A stretch of DNA of 64,000 nt, from positions 4,526,001-4,590,000 of the forward strand of contig NZ_CP130720.1 of NCBI RefSeq assembly GCF_035984415.1. The letters are read 5' to 3'. This document shows positions 33,733 through 41,581 of this stretch, piece after piece (within the stretch, counting starts at the first letter, position 1; each line of letters starts with the position of its first letter). Made by a program: the position numbers and the translations under genes. The DNA is from Streptomyces sp. NBC_01296 (GTDB lineage: Bacteria; Actinomycetota; Actinomycetes; Streptomycetales; Streptomycetaceae). Under the pieces are notes generated by a model. It searched no databases. It was not told where the DNA came from and saw only the letters and a program-made list of their open reading frames with translations.

Positions 33733-34815
33733 GTGAGCGAGAAGAGCCCGAAGCTGCGCGCCGAGCTGGACGGCATTCCCACCTACAAGCCCGGGAAGCC
33801 CGCTGCCGCGGGCGGACCCGTCGCGTACAAGCTGTCCTCGAACGAGAACCCGTACCCGCCGCTGTCCGGGGTGCTGGAGACTGCGGTCGCGGCGGCAGGA
33901 CAGTTCAACCGCTACCCCGACCTGGCCTGCACGGTCCTGGTGAACGAGCTCGCCGAGCGGTTCGGGGTGCCGGTCGAGCACATCGCCACCGGCACGGGTT
34001 CGGTGGGCGTGGCCCAGCAGCTGGTCCAGTCGACGGCCGGCCCGGGCGACGAGGTCATCTACGCCTGGCGGTCCTTCGAGGCCTACCCGATCGTCACGCA
34101 GATCTCGGGTGCGACGGCCGTCCAGGTCCCGCTGACCGACGGGGACGTGCACGATCTCGACGCGATGTTCGACGCGATCACCGAGCGGACCCGGCTGATC
34201 TTCGTCTGCAACCCCAACAACCCCACCGGCACCGCCGTGCACCGTGACGAGCTGGTGCGGTTCCTGGACCGCGTGCCCTCGGACATCCTGGTGGTGCTGG
34301 ACGAGGCGTACCGCGAGTTCGTCCGCGACGTCGAGGTGCCGGACGGCATCGAGCTCTACCGGAGCCGCCCGAACGTCTGCGTGCTGCGTACGTTCTCCAA
34401 GGCGTACGGGCTGGCCGGGCTGCGCGTCGGCTTCGCGGTGGCACACGAGCCGGTGGCGGCGGCGCTGCGCAAGACGGCGGTGCCCTTCGGCGTCAGCCAG
34501 CTCGCCCAGGACGCGGCGGTCGCCTCGCTGCGCGCCGAGGACGAGCTCATGGGCCGCGTCGGGGCGCTGGTGGGAGAGCGTGCCCGGGTCTACAAGACGC
34601 TGCTCGGCCAGGGCTGGACCGTGGTGCCGCAGACGCAGGCCAACTTCGTGTGGATGCGGCTGGGGGAGCGGACCGCCGAGTTCGCGGCGGCCTGCGAGAA
34701 GGCCGGTGTGGTGGTCCGGCCCTTCGCGGGCGAGGGCCTGCGGGTCACGATCGGTGAGCCCGAGGCGAACGACATCTTCCTGCACACGGCGGAGGCGTTC
34801 TTCAAGGAGATGTAG
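33733..34815 (+). CDS. hisC: Histidinol-phosphate/aromatic aminotransferase (HisC-like)
   Basis: 360 residues, fold-type I PLP aminotransferase. LSSNENPYPPLSGVLE, FNRYPDLACTVLVNELAERFGV, CNPNNPTGTAVHRDELVRFLD, VVLDEAYREFV, and the PLP-lysine segment RTFSKAYGLAGLRVGFAVA are classic HisC features. It is away from the main his operon, so it may be the second copy or an aromatic aminotransferase (Pat-like). GTG start is supported by GAGGAGGA, 6 bases upstream. Followed by a hairpin spanning the stop and a short run of imperfect repeats. Confidence 0.88.
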   Translation: MSEKSPKLRAELDGIPTYKPGKPAAAGGPVAYKLSSNENPYPPLSGVLETAVAAAGQFNRYPDLACTVLVNELAERFGVPVEHIATGTGSVGVAQQLVQSTAGPGDEVIYAWRSFEAYPIVTQISGATAVQVPLTDGDVHDLDAMFDAITERTRLIFVCNPNNPTGTAVHRDELVRFLDRVPSDILVVLDEAYREFVRDVEVPDGIELYRSRPNVCVLRTFSKAYGLAGLRVGFAVAHEPVAAALRKTAVPFGVSQLAQDAAVASLRAEDELMGRVGALVGERARVYKTLLGQGWTVVPQTQANFVWMRLGERTAEFAAACEKAGVVVRPFAGEGLRVTIGEPEANDIFLHTAEAFFKEM

Positions 34816-34829
34816 CCCTCAGGGGCTAC
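34812..34829 (+). terminator. Hairpin at the hisC stop
   Basis: GTAGCCC-TCAG-GGGCTAC, a 7-bp stem that includes the TAG stop codon. Weak because short. Confidence 0.4.
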
Positions 34830-34876
34830 GCGGGTTCGCGGGGGACTACGCGGTTCGCGGGGACTAGGCGTGGACT
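34826..34876. repeat. Short imperfect tandem repeats after hisC
   Basis: CTACGCGGGTTCGCGGGGGA, CTACGCGGTTCGCGGGGA, CTAGGCGTGGA and CTAGGCGA follow one another and reach into the 3' end of the next gene. They look like slippage products; no function is implied. Confidence 0.6.
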
Positions 34877-35243
34877 AGGCGAGCTCGACGCGGATCGGGT
34901 CGCCGTCGCGGACGGTGGACAGCAGGCGGGGGTCGCCGTCGAACGAGCCGAGCACATTGCACGGGCTCGCCAGGCGGCTCTCGCCTCCGCGCGAGATGGG
35001 CGTGGGGCCGTAGGGGAGCGCGAGGGCGTCGCCCTCGGTCCAGAACGCGACCGTGCCCGGGTCGACGACCTGCCGGGCGTCGTGCTCGAGCGCCACGGAG
35101 ACGCCGGTGTCGAAGTAGACCTCCTCGCCCCAGGTGTGGGCGGACGCGGAGATCGGAAGGGCTTCGGCCAGCGCCTTGCTGGTCGGGGTCTCGTCAAGGG
35201 TTGCCGTGAGCTGGCCTGCGGGCCAGGAGATACGAATCCTCAT
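34875..35243 (-). CDS. Cyclophilin-like fold protein (Cyclophil_like family)
   Basis: 122 residues from ATG 35243 (MRIRISWPAGQLTATLDETPTS), or 125 from ATG 35252. The pattern ALAEALPISASAHTWGEEVYFDTGVSVALEHDARQVVDPGTVAFWTEGDALALPYGPTPIS followed by NVLGSFDGD matches the DUF369/Cyclophil_like family, small beta barrels related to cyclophilin but with unproven activity. No good RBS precedes either ATG. Confidence 0.78.
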   Translation of the reverse strand: MRIRISWPAGQLTATLDETPTSKALAEALPISASAHTWGEEVYFDTGVSVALEHDARQVVDPGTVAFWTEGDALALPYGPTPISRGGESRLASPCNVLGSFDGDPRLLSTVRDGDPIRVELA

Positions 35244-35332
35244 GAGCGGCATTCAACAATCTGTTGAAGGTGTTGGCTAGGGGGGACCCCGCCTGAAAGG
35301 CCTCGGGAGCGGTACGACATAATGCTTGTGAA

Positions 35333-35348
35333 TGTGAACGCGTTCACA
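35333..35348. promoter_or_regulatory. Rex operator of the cydABDC operon
   Basis: TGTGAACGCGTTCACA is a perfect 16-base palindrome and matches the established Rex operator consensus. Rex binds when NADH is low relative to NAD+ and represses cyd genes; it is known at the S. coelicolor cydA promoter. The site is 85 bases upstream of cydA. Confidence 0.95.
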
Positions 35349-35433
35349 AGCGTGTCCCGCTTCGTCCTGTATTGGGTGGGGCACGCCAGACAAACTGCGG
35401 CAGTGACCACGGCGCACCGAAGGAGACGACGAC

Positions 35434-36939
35434 GTGGACGTAGCTTTGGCGCCAGAGACGTTGGCGCGCTGGCAGTTCGGCATCACCACCGTCTACCACT
35501 TCCTCTTCGTCCCGCTGACGATCTCTCTCGCGGCGCTCACGGCAGGCCTCCAGACCGCCTGGGTGCGCTCGGAGAAAGAGAAGTACCTCAGAGCCACCAA
35601 GTTCTGGGGCAAGCTTTTCTTGATCAATATCGCCATGGGTGTCGTCACGGGCATCGTGCAGGAGTTCCAGTTCGGCATGAACTGGTCCGACTACTCGCGC
35701 TTCGTCGGTGACATCTTCGGGGCCCCGCTGGCCTTCGAGGCGCTCATCGCCTTCTTCTTCGAGTCGACCTTCATCGGCCTGTGGATCTTCGGCTGGGACA
35801 AACTCCCGAAGAAGATCCACCTGGCCTGCATCTGGATGGTCTCGATCGGCACCGTCCTCTCCGCGTACTTCATCCTCGCGGCCAATTCCTGGATGCAGCA
35901 CCCGGTCGGCTACCGGATCAACGAGGAGCGGGGCCGGGCCGAACTCACCGACTTCTGGCTGGTCCTCACCCAGAACACCGCGCTGACCCAGTTCTTCCAC
36001 ACCATCACGGCGGCCTTCCTGGTCGGCGGCGCCTTCATGGTCGGCATCTCTGCCTTCCACCTGGCCCGCAAGAAGCACATCCCCGTGATGCGTACCTCGC
36101 TGCGGCTCGGCCTGGTCACCCTGATCATCGCCGGCATGGGCACCGCCATCAGCGGTGACCTGCTCGGAAAGGTGATGTTCAAGCAGCAGCCGATGAAGAT
36201 GGCCGCCGCGGAGGCGCTCTGGGACGGCGAGGCGCCCGCGCCCTTCTCCGTCTTCGCCTACGGAGACGTCGAAAAGGGCCACAACAAGGTCGCCATAGAG
36301 ATTCCGGGCCTGCTGTCCTTCCTGGCCAATGACGACTTCACCTCCTTCGTCCCCGGCATCAACGACGTCAACAAGGCCGAGCAGGAGAAGTTCGGGCCCG
36401 GCGACTACCGGCCCAACATCCCGGTCGCGTACTGGGGCTTCCGCTGGATGATCGGCTTCGGCATGGCCTCCCTCGGCATCGGAGTGCTGGGGCTCTGGCT
36501 CACCCGGAAGAAGTTCATGCTGCCGCCGGGCCTGCGCACCGGCGAGGACGAGGTCCCGCACCTGGTCCTCTTCAAGAAGGCGCTGAGCCCCAGGTTCGCC
36601 ACTTGGTACTGGATCGTCGCCCTCTGGACCATGGGCTTCCCGCTCATCGCCAACTCCTGGGGCTGGATCTTCACCGAGATGGGCCGCCAGCCCTGGGTGG
36701 TCTACGGAGTCCTGCGCACCCGCGACGCGGTCTCGCCCCATGTTTCCCAGGGCGAGGTGCTCACCTCGATGATCGGCTTCACGCTCCTGTACGCCGTGCT
36801 CGCGGTGATCGAGGTCAGGCTGCTGGTGAAGTACGTCAAGCTCGGGCCGCCCGAGCTCACCGAGGCAGACCTGAACCCGCCCACCAAGATCGGCGGGGAC
36901 GACAAGAACCCCGACCGGCCGATGGCCTTCTCGTACTGA
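35434..36939 (+). CDS. cydA: Cytochrome bd ubiquinol oxidase subunit I
   Basis: 501 residues starting at GTG (VDVALAPETLARWQFGITTVYHFLFVPLTISLAALTAG). Haem b558/b595/d and quinol-binding subunit with about nine helices; diagnostic elements are WQFGITTVYHF, GIVQEFQFGMNWSDYSRFVGDIFGAPLAFEAL, NSWMQHPVGY and WIVALWTMGFPLIANSWGWIFTEMGRQPWVVYG. The Q loop region is short, as in other high-GC Gram-positives. It reduces O2 to water without proton pumping. The operon is controlled by Rex. Confidence 0.97.
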   Translation: MDVALAPETLARWQFGITTVYHFLFVPLTISLAALTAGLQTAWVRSEKEKYLRATKFWGKLFLINIAMGVVTGIVQEFQFGMNWSDYSRFVGDIFGAPLAFEALIAFFFESTFIGLWIFGWDKLPKKIHLACIWMVSIGTVLSAYFILAANSWMQHPVGYRINEERGRAELTDFWLVLTQNTALTQFFHTITAAFLVGGAFMVGISAFHLARKKHIPVMRTSLRLGLVTLIIAGMGTAISGDLLGKVMFKQQPMKMAAAEALWDGEAPAPFSVFAYGDVEKGHNKVAIEIPGLLSFLANDDFTSFVPGINDVNKAEQEKFGPGDYRPNIPVAYWGFRWMIGFGMASLGIGVLGLWLTRKKFMLPPGLRTGEDEVPHLVLFKKALSPRFATWYWIVALWTMGFPLIANSWGWIFTEMGRQPWVVYGVLRTRDAVSPHVSQGEVLTSMIGFTLLYAVLAVIEVRLLVKYVKLGPPELTEADLNPPTKIGGDDKNPDRPMAFSY

Positions 36940-36957
36940 GGCTGAGGGGACCACACC

Positions 36958-37959
36958 ATGCAACTCCATGACGTCTGGTTCGTGCTCATCGCCGTCCTGT
37001 GGACCGGCTACTTCTTCCTGGAGGGCTTCGACTTCGGAGTCGGCGTACTGACCAAGCTGCTCGCCCGCGACCGCAGGGAGAGGCGGGTCCTGATCAACAC
37101 GATCGGGCCCGTGTGGGACGGCAACGAGGTCTGGCTGCTCACCGCCGGCGGGGCGACCTTCGCCGCCTTCCCCGAGTGGTACGCCACCCTCTTCTCGGGG
37201 TTCTACCTGCCGCTCCTGGTCATCCTGATCTGCCTGATCATCCGCGGCGTCGCGTTCGAGTACCGGCACAAGCGGGACGAGGACCGGTGGCAGACCAACT
37301 GGGAACACGCGATCTTCTGGACCTCGCTGATCCCCGCGTTCCTGTGGGGTGTGGCCTTCGCCAACATCGTGCGCGGAGTGAAGATCGACGAGCACATGGA
37401 GTACGTCGGCAGCCTCTTCGACCTGCTCAACGTCTACTCCCTGCTCGGCGGCCTGGTCACCCTCACCCTGTTCACGTTCCACGGAACGGTGTTCACCTCG
37501 CTCAAGACGGTCGGGGACATCCGGGAGCGCTCGCGTGCGCTGGCGACCCGGCTGGGTGTGGTCACCGCCGTACTGGCACTCGTCTTCCTGATCTGGACCC
37601 AGGTCTCGCGTGGTGACGGCAAGAGCCTGATCGCCATGGCCGTCGCGGTCCTGGCACTGGTCGGGGCCCTCGCCTTCAACCTGGCGGGCCGCGAGGGCTG
37701 GTCGTTCGCCCTGTCGGGGATCACCATCGCGGCCGCGGTGGCGATGCTCTTCCTGACGCTCTTCCCGAACGTGATGCCGTCCTCGCTGAACGACGCCTGG
37801 AACCTCACGGTCACCAACGCCTCGTCCAGCCCCTACACCCTGAAGATCATGACCTGGTGTGCAGGAGTGGCAACGCCGCTCGTCCTGCTCTACCAGGGCT
37901 GGACGTACTGGGTGTTCCGCAAGCGGATCGGCACGCAGCACATCGCCGATGCGCACTGA
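36958..37959 (+). CDS. cydB: Cytochrome bd ubiquinol oxidase subunit II
   Basis: 333 residues, MQLHDVWFVLIAVLWTGYFFLEGFDFGVGVL, about eight transmembrane helices, with the CydB segments NTIGPVWDGNEVWLLTAGGATFAAFPEWYATLFSGFYLPL and VLLYQGWTYWVFRKRIG. Partner of CydA; begins 18 bases after its stop and is transcribed from the same Rex-controlled promoter. Ends 34 bases before the CydDC gene. Confidence 0.97.
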   Translation: MQLHDVWFVLIAVLWTGYFFLEGFDFGVGVLTKLLARDRRERRVLINTIGPVWDGNEVWLLTAGGATFAAFPEWYATLFSGFYLPLLVILICLIIRGVAFEYRHKRDEDRWQTNWEHAIFWTSLIPAFLWGVAFANIVRGVKIDEHMEYVGSLFDLLNVYSLLGGLVTLTLFTFHGTVFTSLKTVGDIRERSRALATRLGVVTAVLALVFLIWTQVSRGDGKSLIAMAVAVLALVGALAFNLAGREGWSFALSGITIAAAVAMLFLTLFPNVMPSSLNDAWNLTVTNASSSPYTLKIMTWCAGVATPLVLLYQGWTYWVFRKRIGTQHIADAH

Positions 37960-37993
37960 TCCCTGACCGACCTGCCTGACCCTGCTCTGGGGG

Positions 37994-40900
37994 ATGTTTC
38001 ACGTGAAACCGATCGACCCGCGCCTGCTTCGGTACGCCCGCTCCACCCGCCTCTTCCTGGCGGCCGTGGTGGCCCTGGGACTTGCCGGGGCGGGGCTGGT
38101 CATCGGTCAGGCGATGCTGATCGCCGAGATCGTGGTCGGCGCCTTCGAGCAGGGGCTGGACGGCGAGGCGCTGCGGACACCGCTGCTGTTGCTCGCGGCC
38201 GTGGCGCTGGGCCGCGGCCTGCTCGCCTGGCTCACGGAGCTGGCGGCCCATCGGGCCAGTGCGGCGGTCAAGTCGCAGCTGCGCGGCCGGCTGCTGGACC
38301 GGGCCGCGGACCTGGGACCCGGCTGGCTGAGCGGACAGCGGACCGGGTCGCTGGTGGCGCTGGCCACCCGGGGCGTGGACGCCCTCGACGACTACTTCTC
38401 GCGCTACCTGCCCCAGCTGGGCCTCGCGGTGGTCGTCCCGGTGGCGGTCCTCGCCCGGATCGTCACCGAGGACTGGGTGTCGGCGGCCATCATCGTGGTC
38501 ACCCTGCCGCTGATTCCGCTCTTCATGGTGCTGATCGGCATGGCCACCCAGTCCCGGATGGACCGCCAGTGGCGGCTGCTGTCCCGGCTGTCCGGACACT
38601 TCCTGGACGTGGTGGCCGGGCTGCCGACGCTGAAGGTCTTCGGCAGGGCCAAGGCGCAGGCCGAGTCGATCCGCAAGATCACCGACGACTACCGGCAGGC
38701 GACGGTGCGGACCCTGCGCATCGCCTTCCTCTCCTCCTTCGCCCTGGAACTGCTGGCGACGCTCTCGGTGGCGCTGGTGGCCGTGACCATCGGCATGCGG
38801 CTGGTCCACGGGGAGCTCGATCTGTACACCGGGCTGGTCATCCTGATCCTGGCGCCGGAGGCTTATCTGCCGCTGCGTCAGGTCGGGGCGCAGTACCACG
38901 CGGCCGCCGAGGGGCTGGCGGCCGCGGAGGAGATCTTCGAGGTGCTCCAGACCCCGGTCGCCGCCCTGGGCGGCGCGGCCCCGGTGCCGGCCGCGGGGCT
39001 GCGGATCGAGATGGACGGGGTCGCGGTCCGCTACGAGGGCCGGGGCGAGGACTCGCCGGGACCGGTCTCGCTGGCGGTCGGGCCCGGGGAGTGCATCGCC
39101 CTCACCGGACCCAGCGGGGCGGGCAAGTCCACGTTGCTCCAGGTGCTGCTGGGCTTCGTGGCGCCTACTGCGGGGCGGGTGCGGATCGCGGGCGTGGACC
39201 TCGCGTCGCTGTCGCTCGAGGAATGGCGGGAGCGGATCGCGTGGGTGCCGCAGCGGCCGCACCTGTTCGCCGGGACGATCGCGCAGAACGTACGGCTGGC
39301 GCGGCCGGATGCGTCCGCGGACGCCGTGGTCGAGGCGCTGAAGGACGCCGGGGCGTGGGAGTTCGTGGCCGCGCTGCCGCGCGGCGTCGACACCGAGCTC
39401 GGCGAAGGCGGAGTCGGGCTGTCCGCCGGGCAGCGCCAGCGGCTGGCGCTGGCGCGGGCGTTCCTGGCGGACCGGCCGGTGCTGTTGCTGGACGAGCCGA
39501 CCGCGGCTCTCGACGGGGAGACCGAGGCGGCCGTGGTCGACGCGGTACGACGCCTCGCGGTGGGGCGGACCGTGCTGCTGGTCGTCCACCGGCCGGCGCT
39601 GCTGGCCGTGGCCGACCGCGTGGTGCCGGTGGGCTCCGCGGAGCTCCTGTCCCCCGTCTCCCCTGCCCGGCTCGGGTCCGCCGCGCCGGGGCCCTGCGAC
39701 AGCTTCGGCGGCGAGCGCAACGGGCCGTCCGGCCCCGGGGAGTGGATTCTCGGCAGCGCCCCCGAGCGGGTGGCCAAGGCTGCCGGAGCCGACTCGGGCG
39801 GGGGCGATCCGCTCCGGCGGGTACGCGCCGTGGCCAAGGCCTGGCAGGGGCGCTTCCGGCTCGGTCTGCTGCTCGGCGCCCTGGCCGTCGGATGCAGTGT
39901 CGGGCTGATGGCCGTCTCCGGATGGCTGATCTCGCGGGCCTCGGAACAACCGCCGGTGCTCTACCTGATGGTGGCCGTCACGGCCACCCGGACCTTCGGG
40001 ATCGGGCGGGCCGTCTTCCGGTACGCGGAGCGGCTCGTCTCCCACGACGCCGTGCTGCGGATGCTCGCCGATCTGCGGGTGTCGGTGTTCCGGCGGCTGG
40101 AGCGCATCGCGCCCGCCGGGCTGCGGGAGCAGCGGCGCGGAGACCTGCTGGCCCGCCTGGTGGCCGACGCCGATGCCCTCCAGGACTACTGGCTGCGCTG
40201 GCTGCTGCCGGTCGGCACCGCGGTACTCGTCGGCACCGGCTCGGTCGCCTTCACCGCCTGGCTGCTGCCCGGGGCAGGGGCCGCGCTGGCCGTCGGGCTG
40301 CTCGCCGCCGGGGTGGGGGTGCCGCTGGTCAGCGGGGCCTGCGCCCGCCGTGCCGAGCGGCGGCTGGCGCCGGCCCGGGGCGAGCTCGCCACGCGGGTGG
40401 CCGACCTGCTGACCGGGACGGCCGAGCTGACCGTCGCCGGCGCGCTGGCCGGCCGCAAGGACGCCGCGAAGGAGAGCGACCGGACACTGACCGCCATCGC
40501 CGCACGGGGAGCCGCCGCCACCGGGCTCGGCAGCGGGCTCTCCGCCCTGATGTGCGGGCTGACCGTGGTGGTCGCCTCGGCCGTGGCCGCGAACGCCGTC
40601 CACGACGGCCGGCTGTCCGGGGTGGCCATGGCCGTGGCCGTGCTGACCCCTCTCGCCGCCTTCGAGGCGGTCAACGGCCTTCCGCAGGCCGTCCAGTACC
40701 GCCAGCGGGTACGGCGCAGCGCCGAGCGGATCTACGAGGTCATCGACGCTCCCGTCCCGGTCGCCGAGCCGGAGCGGCCGGCCCCGGTACCGGCCTCTGC
40801 GTTCCCGCTGCGGCTGACCGGACTCGCCGTCCGGCACCCCGGTCAGGAGCAGGACGCACTGCATGGGCTGGACCTGACCCTGGAGGCCGGCCGGCGGATC

Positions 40901-41557
40901 GCGGTCGTCGGCCCCTCGGGTGCCGGCAAGACCTCGCTGGCCCAGGTCCTGCTGCGGTTCCTGGACCCGCACGAAGGCGCGTACACCCTGGGCGGGACCG
41001 ATGCGCGCACCCTCGACAGCGACGAGGTCCGCCGGATCGTGGGCCTGTGCGCCCAGGACGCGCACCTCTTCGACAGCTCGGTACGGGAGAACCTGCGGCT
41101 GGCCAGGACCGGGGCGAGCGAGGGGGAGCTGCGACAGGCCCTGGCGGCGGCCCGGCTGCTGGAGTGGGCCGACGGGCTCCCCGACGGACTGGACACCCTG
41201 GTCGGCGAGCACGGCGAGCGGATCTCCGGCGGCCAGAGGCAGCGGCTGGCCCTGGCCAGGGCGCTGCTCGCCGACTTCCCCGTCCTCGTCCTCGACGAGC
41301 CGGCCGAGCACCTGGACCTGGCGACCGCGGACGCCCTGACGACTGATCTGCTCGCCGCGACCGAGGGCCGCACCACCGTGCTGATCACGCACCGGCTGGC
41401 CGGCCTCGAGGAGGTCGACGAGGTGCTCGTACTGGACCGCGGAACGGTCGTGCAGCGCGGCACGTACGCGGAGCTGGCCGTGGCCGAGGGCCCGTTGCGG
41501 AACCTGCTGGAGCGGGAGCGGGCGGCCGACGGGGCCCTCGCCGACTTTCCCCGGTAA
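37994..41557 (+). CDS. cydCD: Fused CydDC ABC transporter (thiol reductant exporter)
   Basis: 1187 residues, two ABC exporter halves in one chain, as usual in actinobacteria. First half: Walker A GPSGAGKST about residue 372, signature LSAGQRQRLALARA about 475, Walker B VLLLDEPTAALD; second half: Walker A GPSGAGKT about 973, signature ISGGQRQRLALARA about 1077, Walker B VLVLDEPAEHLD. CydDC exports cysteine/glutathione-type thiols and is needed for bd oxidase assembly. The ATG and next codons (MFHVKP) are the parS site 6 sequence, so the start is inside the ParB-binding site. It could alternatively start downstream, but family homology begins by residue 8. Confidence 0.95.
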   Translation: MFHVKPIDPRLLRYARSTRLFLAAVVALGLAGAGLVIGQAMLIAEIVVGAFEQGLDGEALRTPLLLLAAVALGRGLLAWLTELAAHRASAAVKSQLRGRLLDRAADLGPGWLSGQRTGSLVALATRGVDALDDYFSRYLPQLGLAVVVPVAVLARIVTEDWVSAAIIVVTLPLIPLFMVLIGMATQSRMDRQWRLLSRLSGHFLDVVAGLPTLKVFGRAKAQAESIRKITDDYRQATVRTLRIAFLSSFALELLATLSVALVAVTIGMRLVHGELDLYTGLVILILAPEAYLPLRQVGAQYHAAAEGLAAAEEIFEVLQTPVAALGGAAPVPAAGLRIEMDGVAVRYEGRGEDSPGPVSLAVGPGECIALTGPSGAGKSTLLQVLLGFVAPTAGRVRIAGVDLASLSLEEWRERIAWVPQRPHLFAGTIAQNVRLARPDASADAVVEALKDAGAWEFVAALPRGVDTELGEGGVGLSAGQRQRLALARAFLADRPVLLLDEPTAALDGETEAAVVDAVRRLAVGRTVLLVVHRPALLAVADRVVPVGSAELLSPVSPARLGSAAPGPCDSFGGERNGPSGPGEWILGSAPERVAKAAGADSGGGDPLRRVRAVAKAWQGRFRLGLLLGALAVGCSVGLMAVSGWLISRASEQPPVLYLMVAVTATRTFGIGRAVFRYAERLVSHDAVLRMLADLRVSVFRRLERIAPAGLREQRRGDLLARLVADADALQDYWLRWLLPVGTAVLVGTGSVAFTAWLLPGAGAALAVGLLAAGVGVPLVSGACARRAERRLAPARGELATRVADLLTGTAELTVAGALAGRKDAAKESDRTLTAIAARGAAATGLGSGLSALMCGLTVVVASAVAANAVHDGRLSGVAMAVAVLTPLAAFEAVNGLPQAVQYRQRVRRSAERIYEVIDAPVPVAEPERPAPVPASAFPLRLTGLAVRHPGQEQDALHGLDLTLEAGRRIAVVGPSGAGKTSLAQVLLRFLDPHEGAYTLGGTDARTLDSDEVRRIVGLCAQDAHLFDSSVRENLRLARTGASEGELRQALAAARLLEWADGLPDGLDTLVGEHGERISGGQRQRLALARALLADFPVLVLDEPAEHLDLATADALTTDLLAATEGRTTVLITHRLAGLEEVDEVLVLDRGTVVQRGTYAELAVAEGPLRNLLERERAADGALADFPR
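37995..38010. other. parS site 6 overlapping the cydDC start codon
   Basis: TGTTTCACGTGAAACC: the 14-base core is intact but the outer base is C instead of A. It overlaps the ATG (37994) and encodes residues 1-6 of CydDC. Confidence 0.9.
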
Positions 41558-41568
41558 AAGGGACTAAC

Positions 41569-41574
41569 TAGTCT
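41569..41574 (+). promoter_or_regulatory. Possible leaderless promoter -10 of the histidine kinase gene
   Basis: TAGTCT ends 7 bases before the kinase ATG. Its -35 is not obvious, so this is tentative. The kinase also lies 24 bases after cydDC and could be read from the Rex-controlled operon. Confidence 0.35.
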
Positions 41575-41581
41575 CAAGGGC

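Noticed and set aside
37847..41392. 1181-codon minus-strand open frame opposite cydDC
   Set aside because: Antisense shadow of cydDC (same GC3 effect); composition is Gly/Gln/Arg-rich and has no domain.
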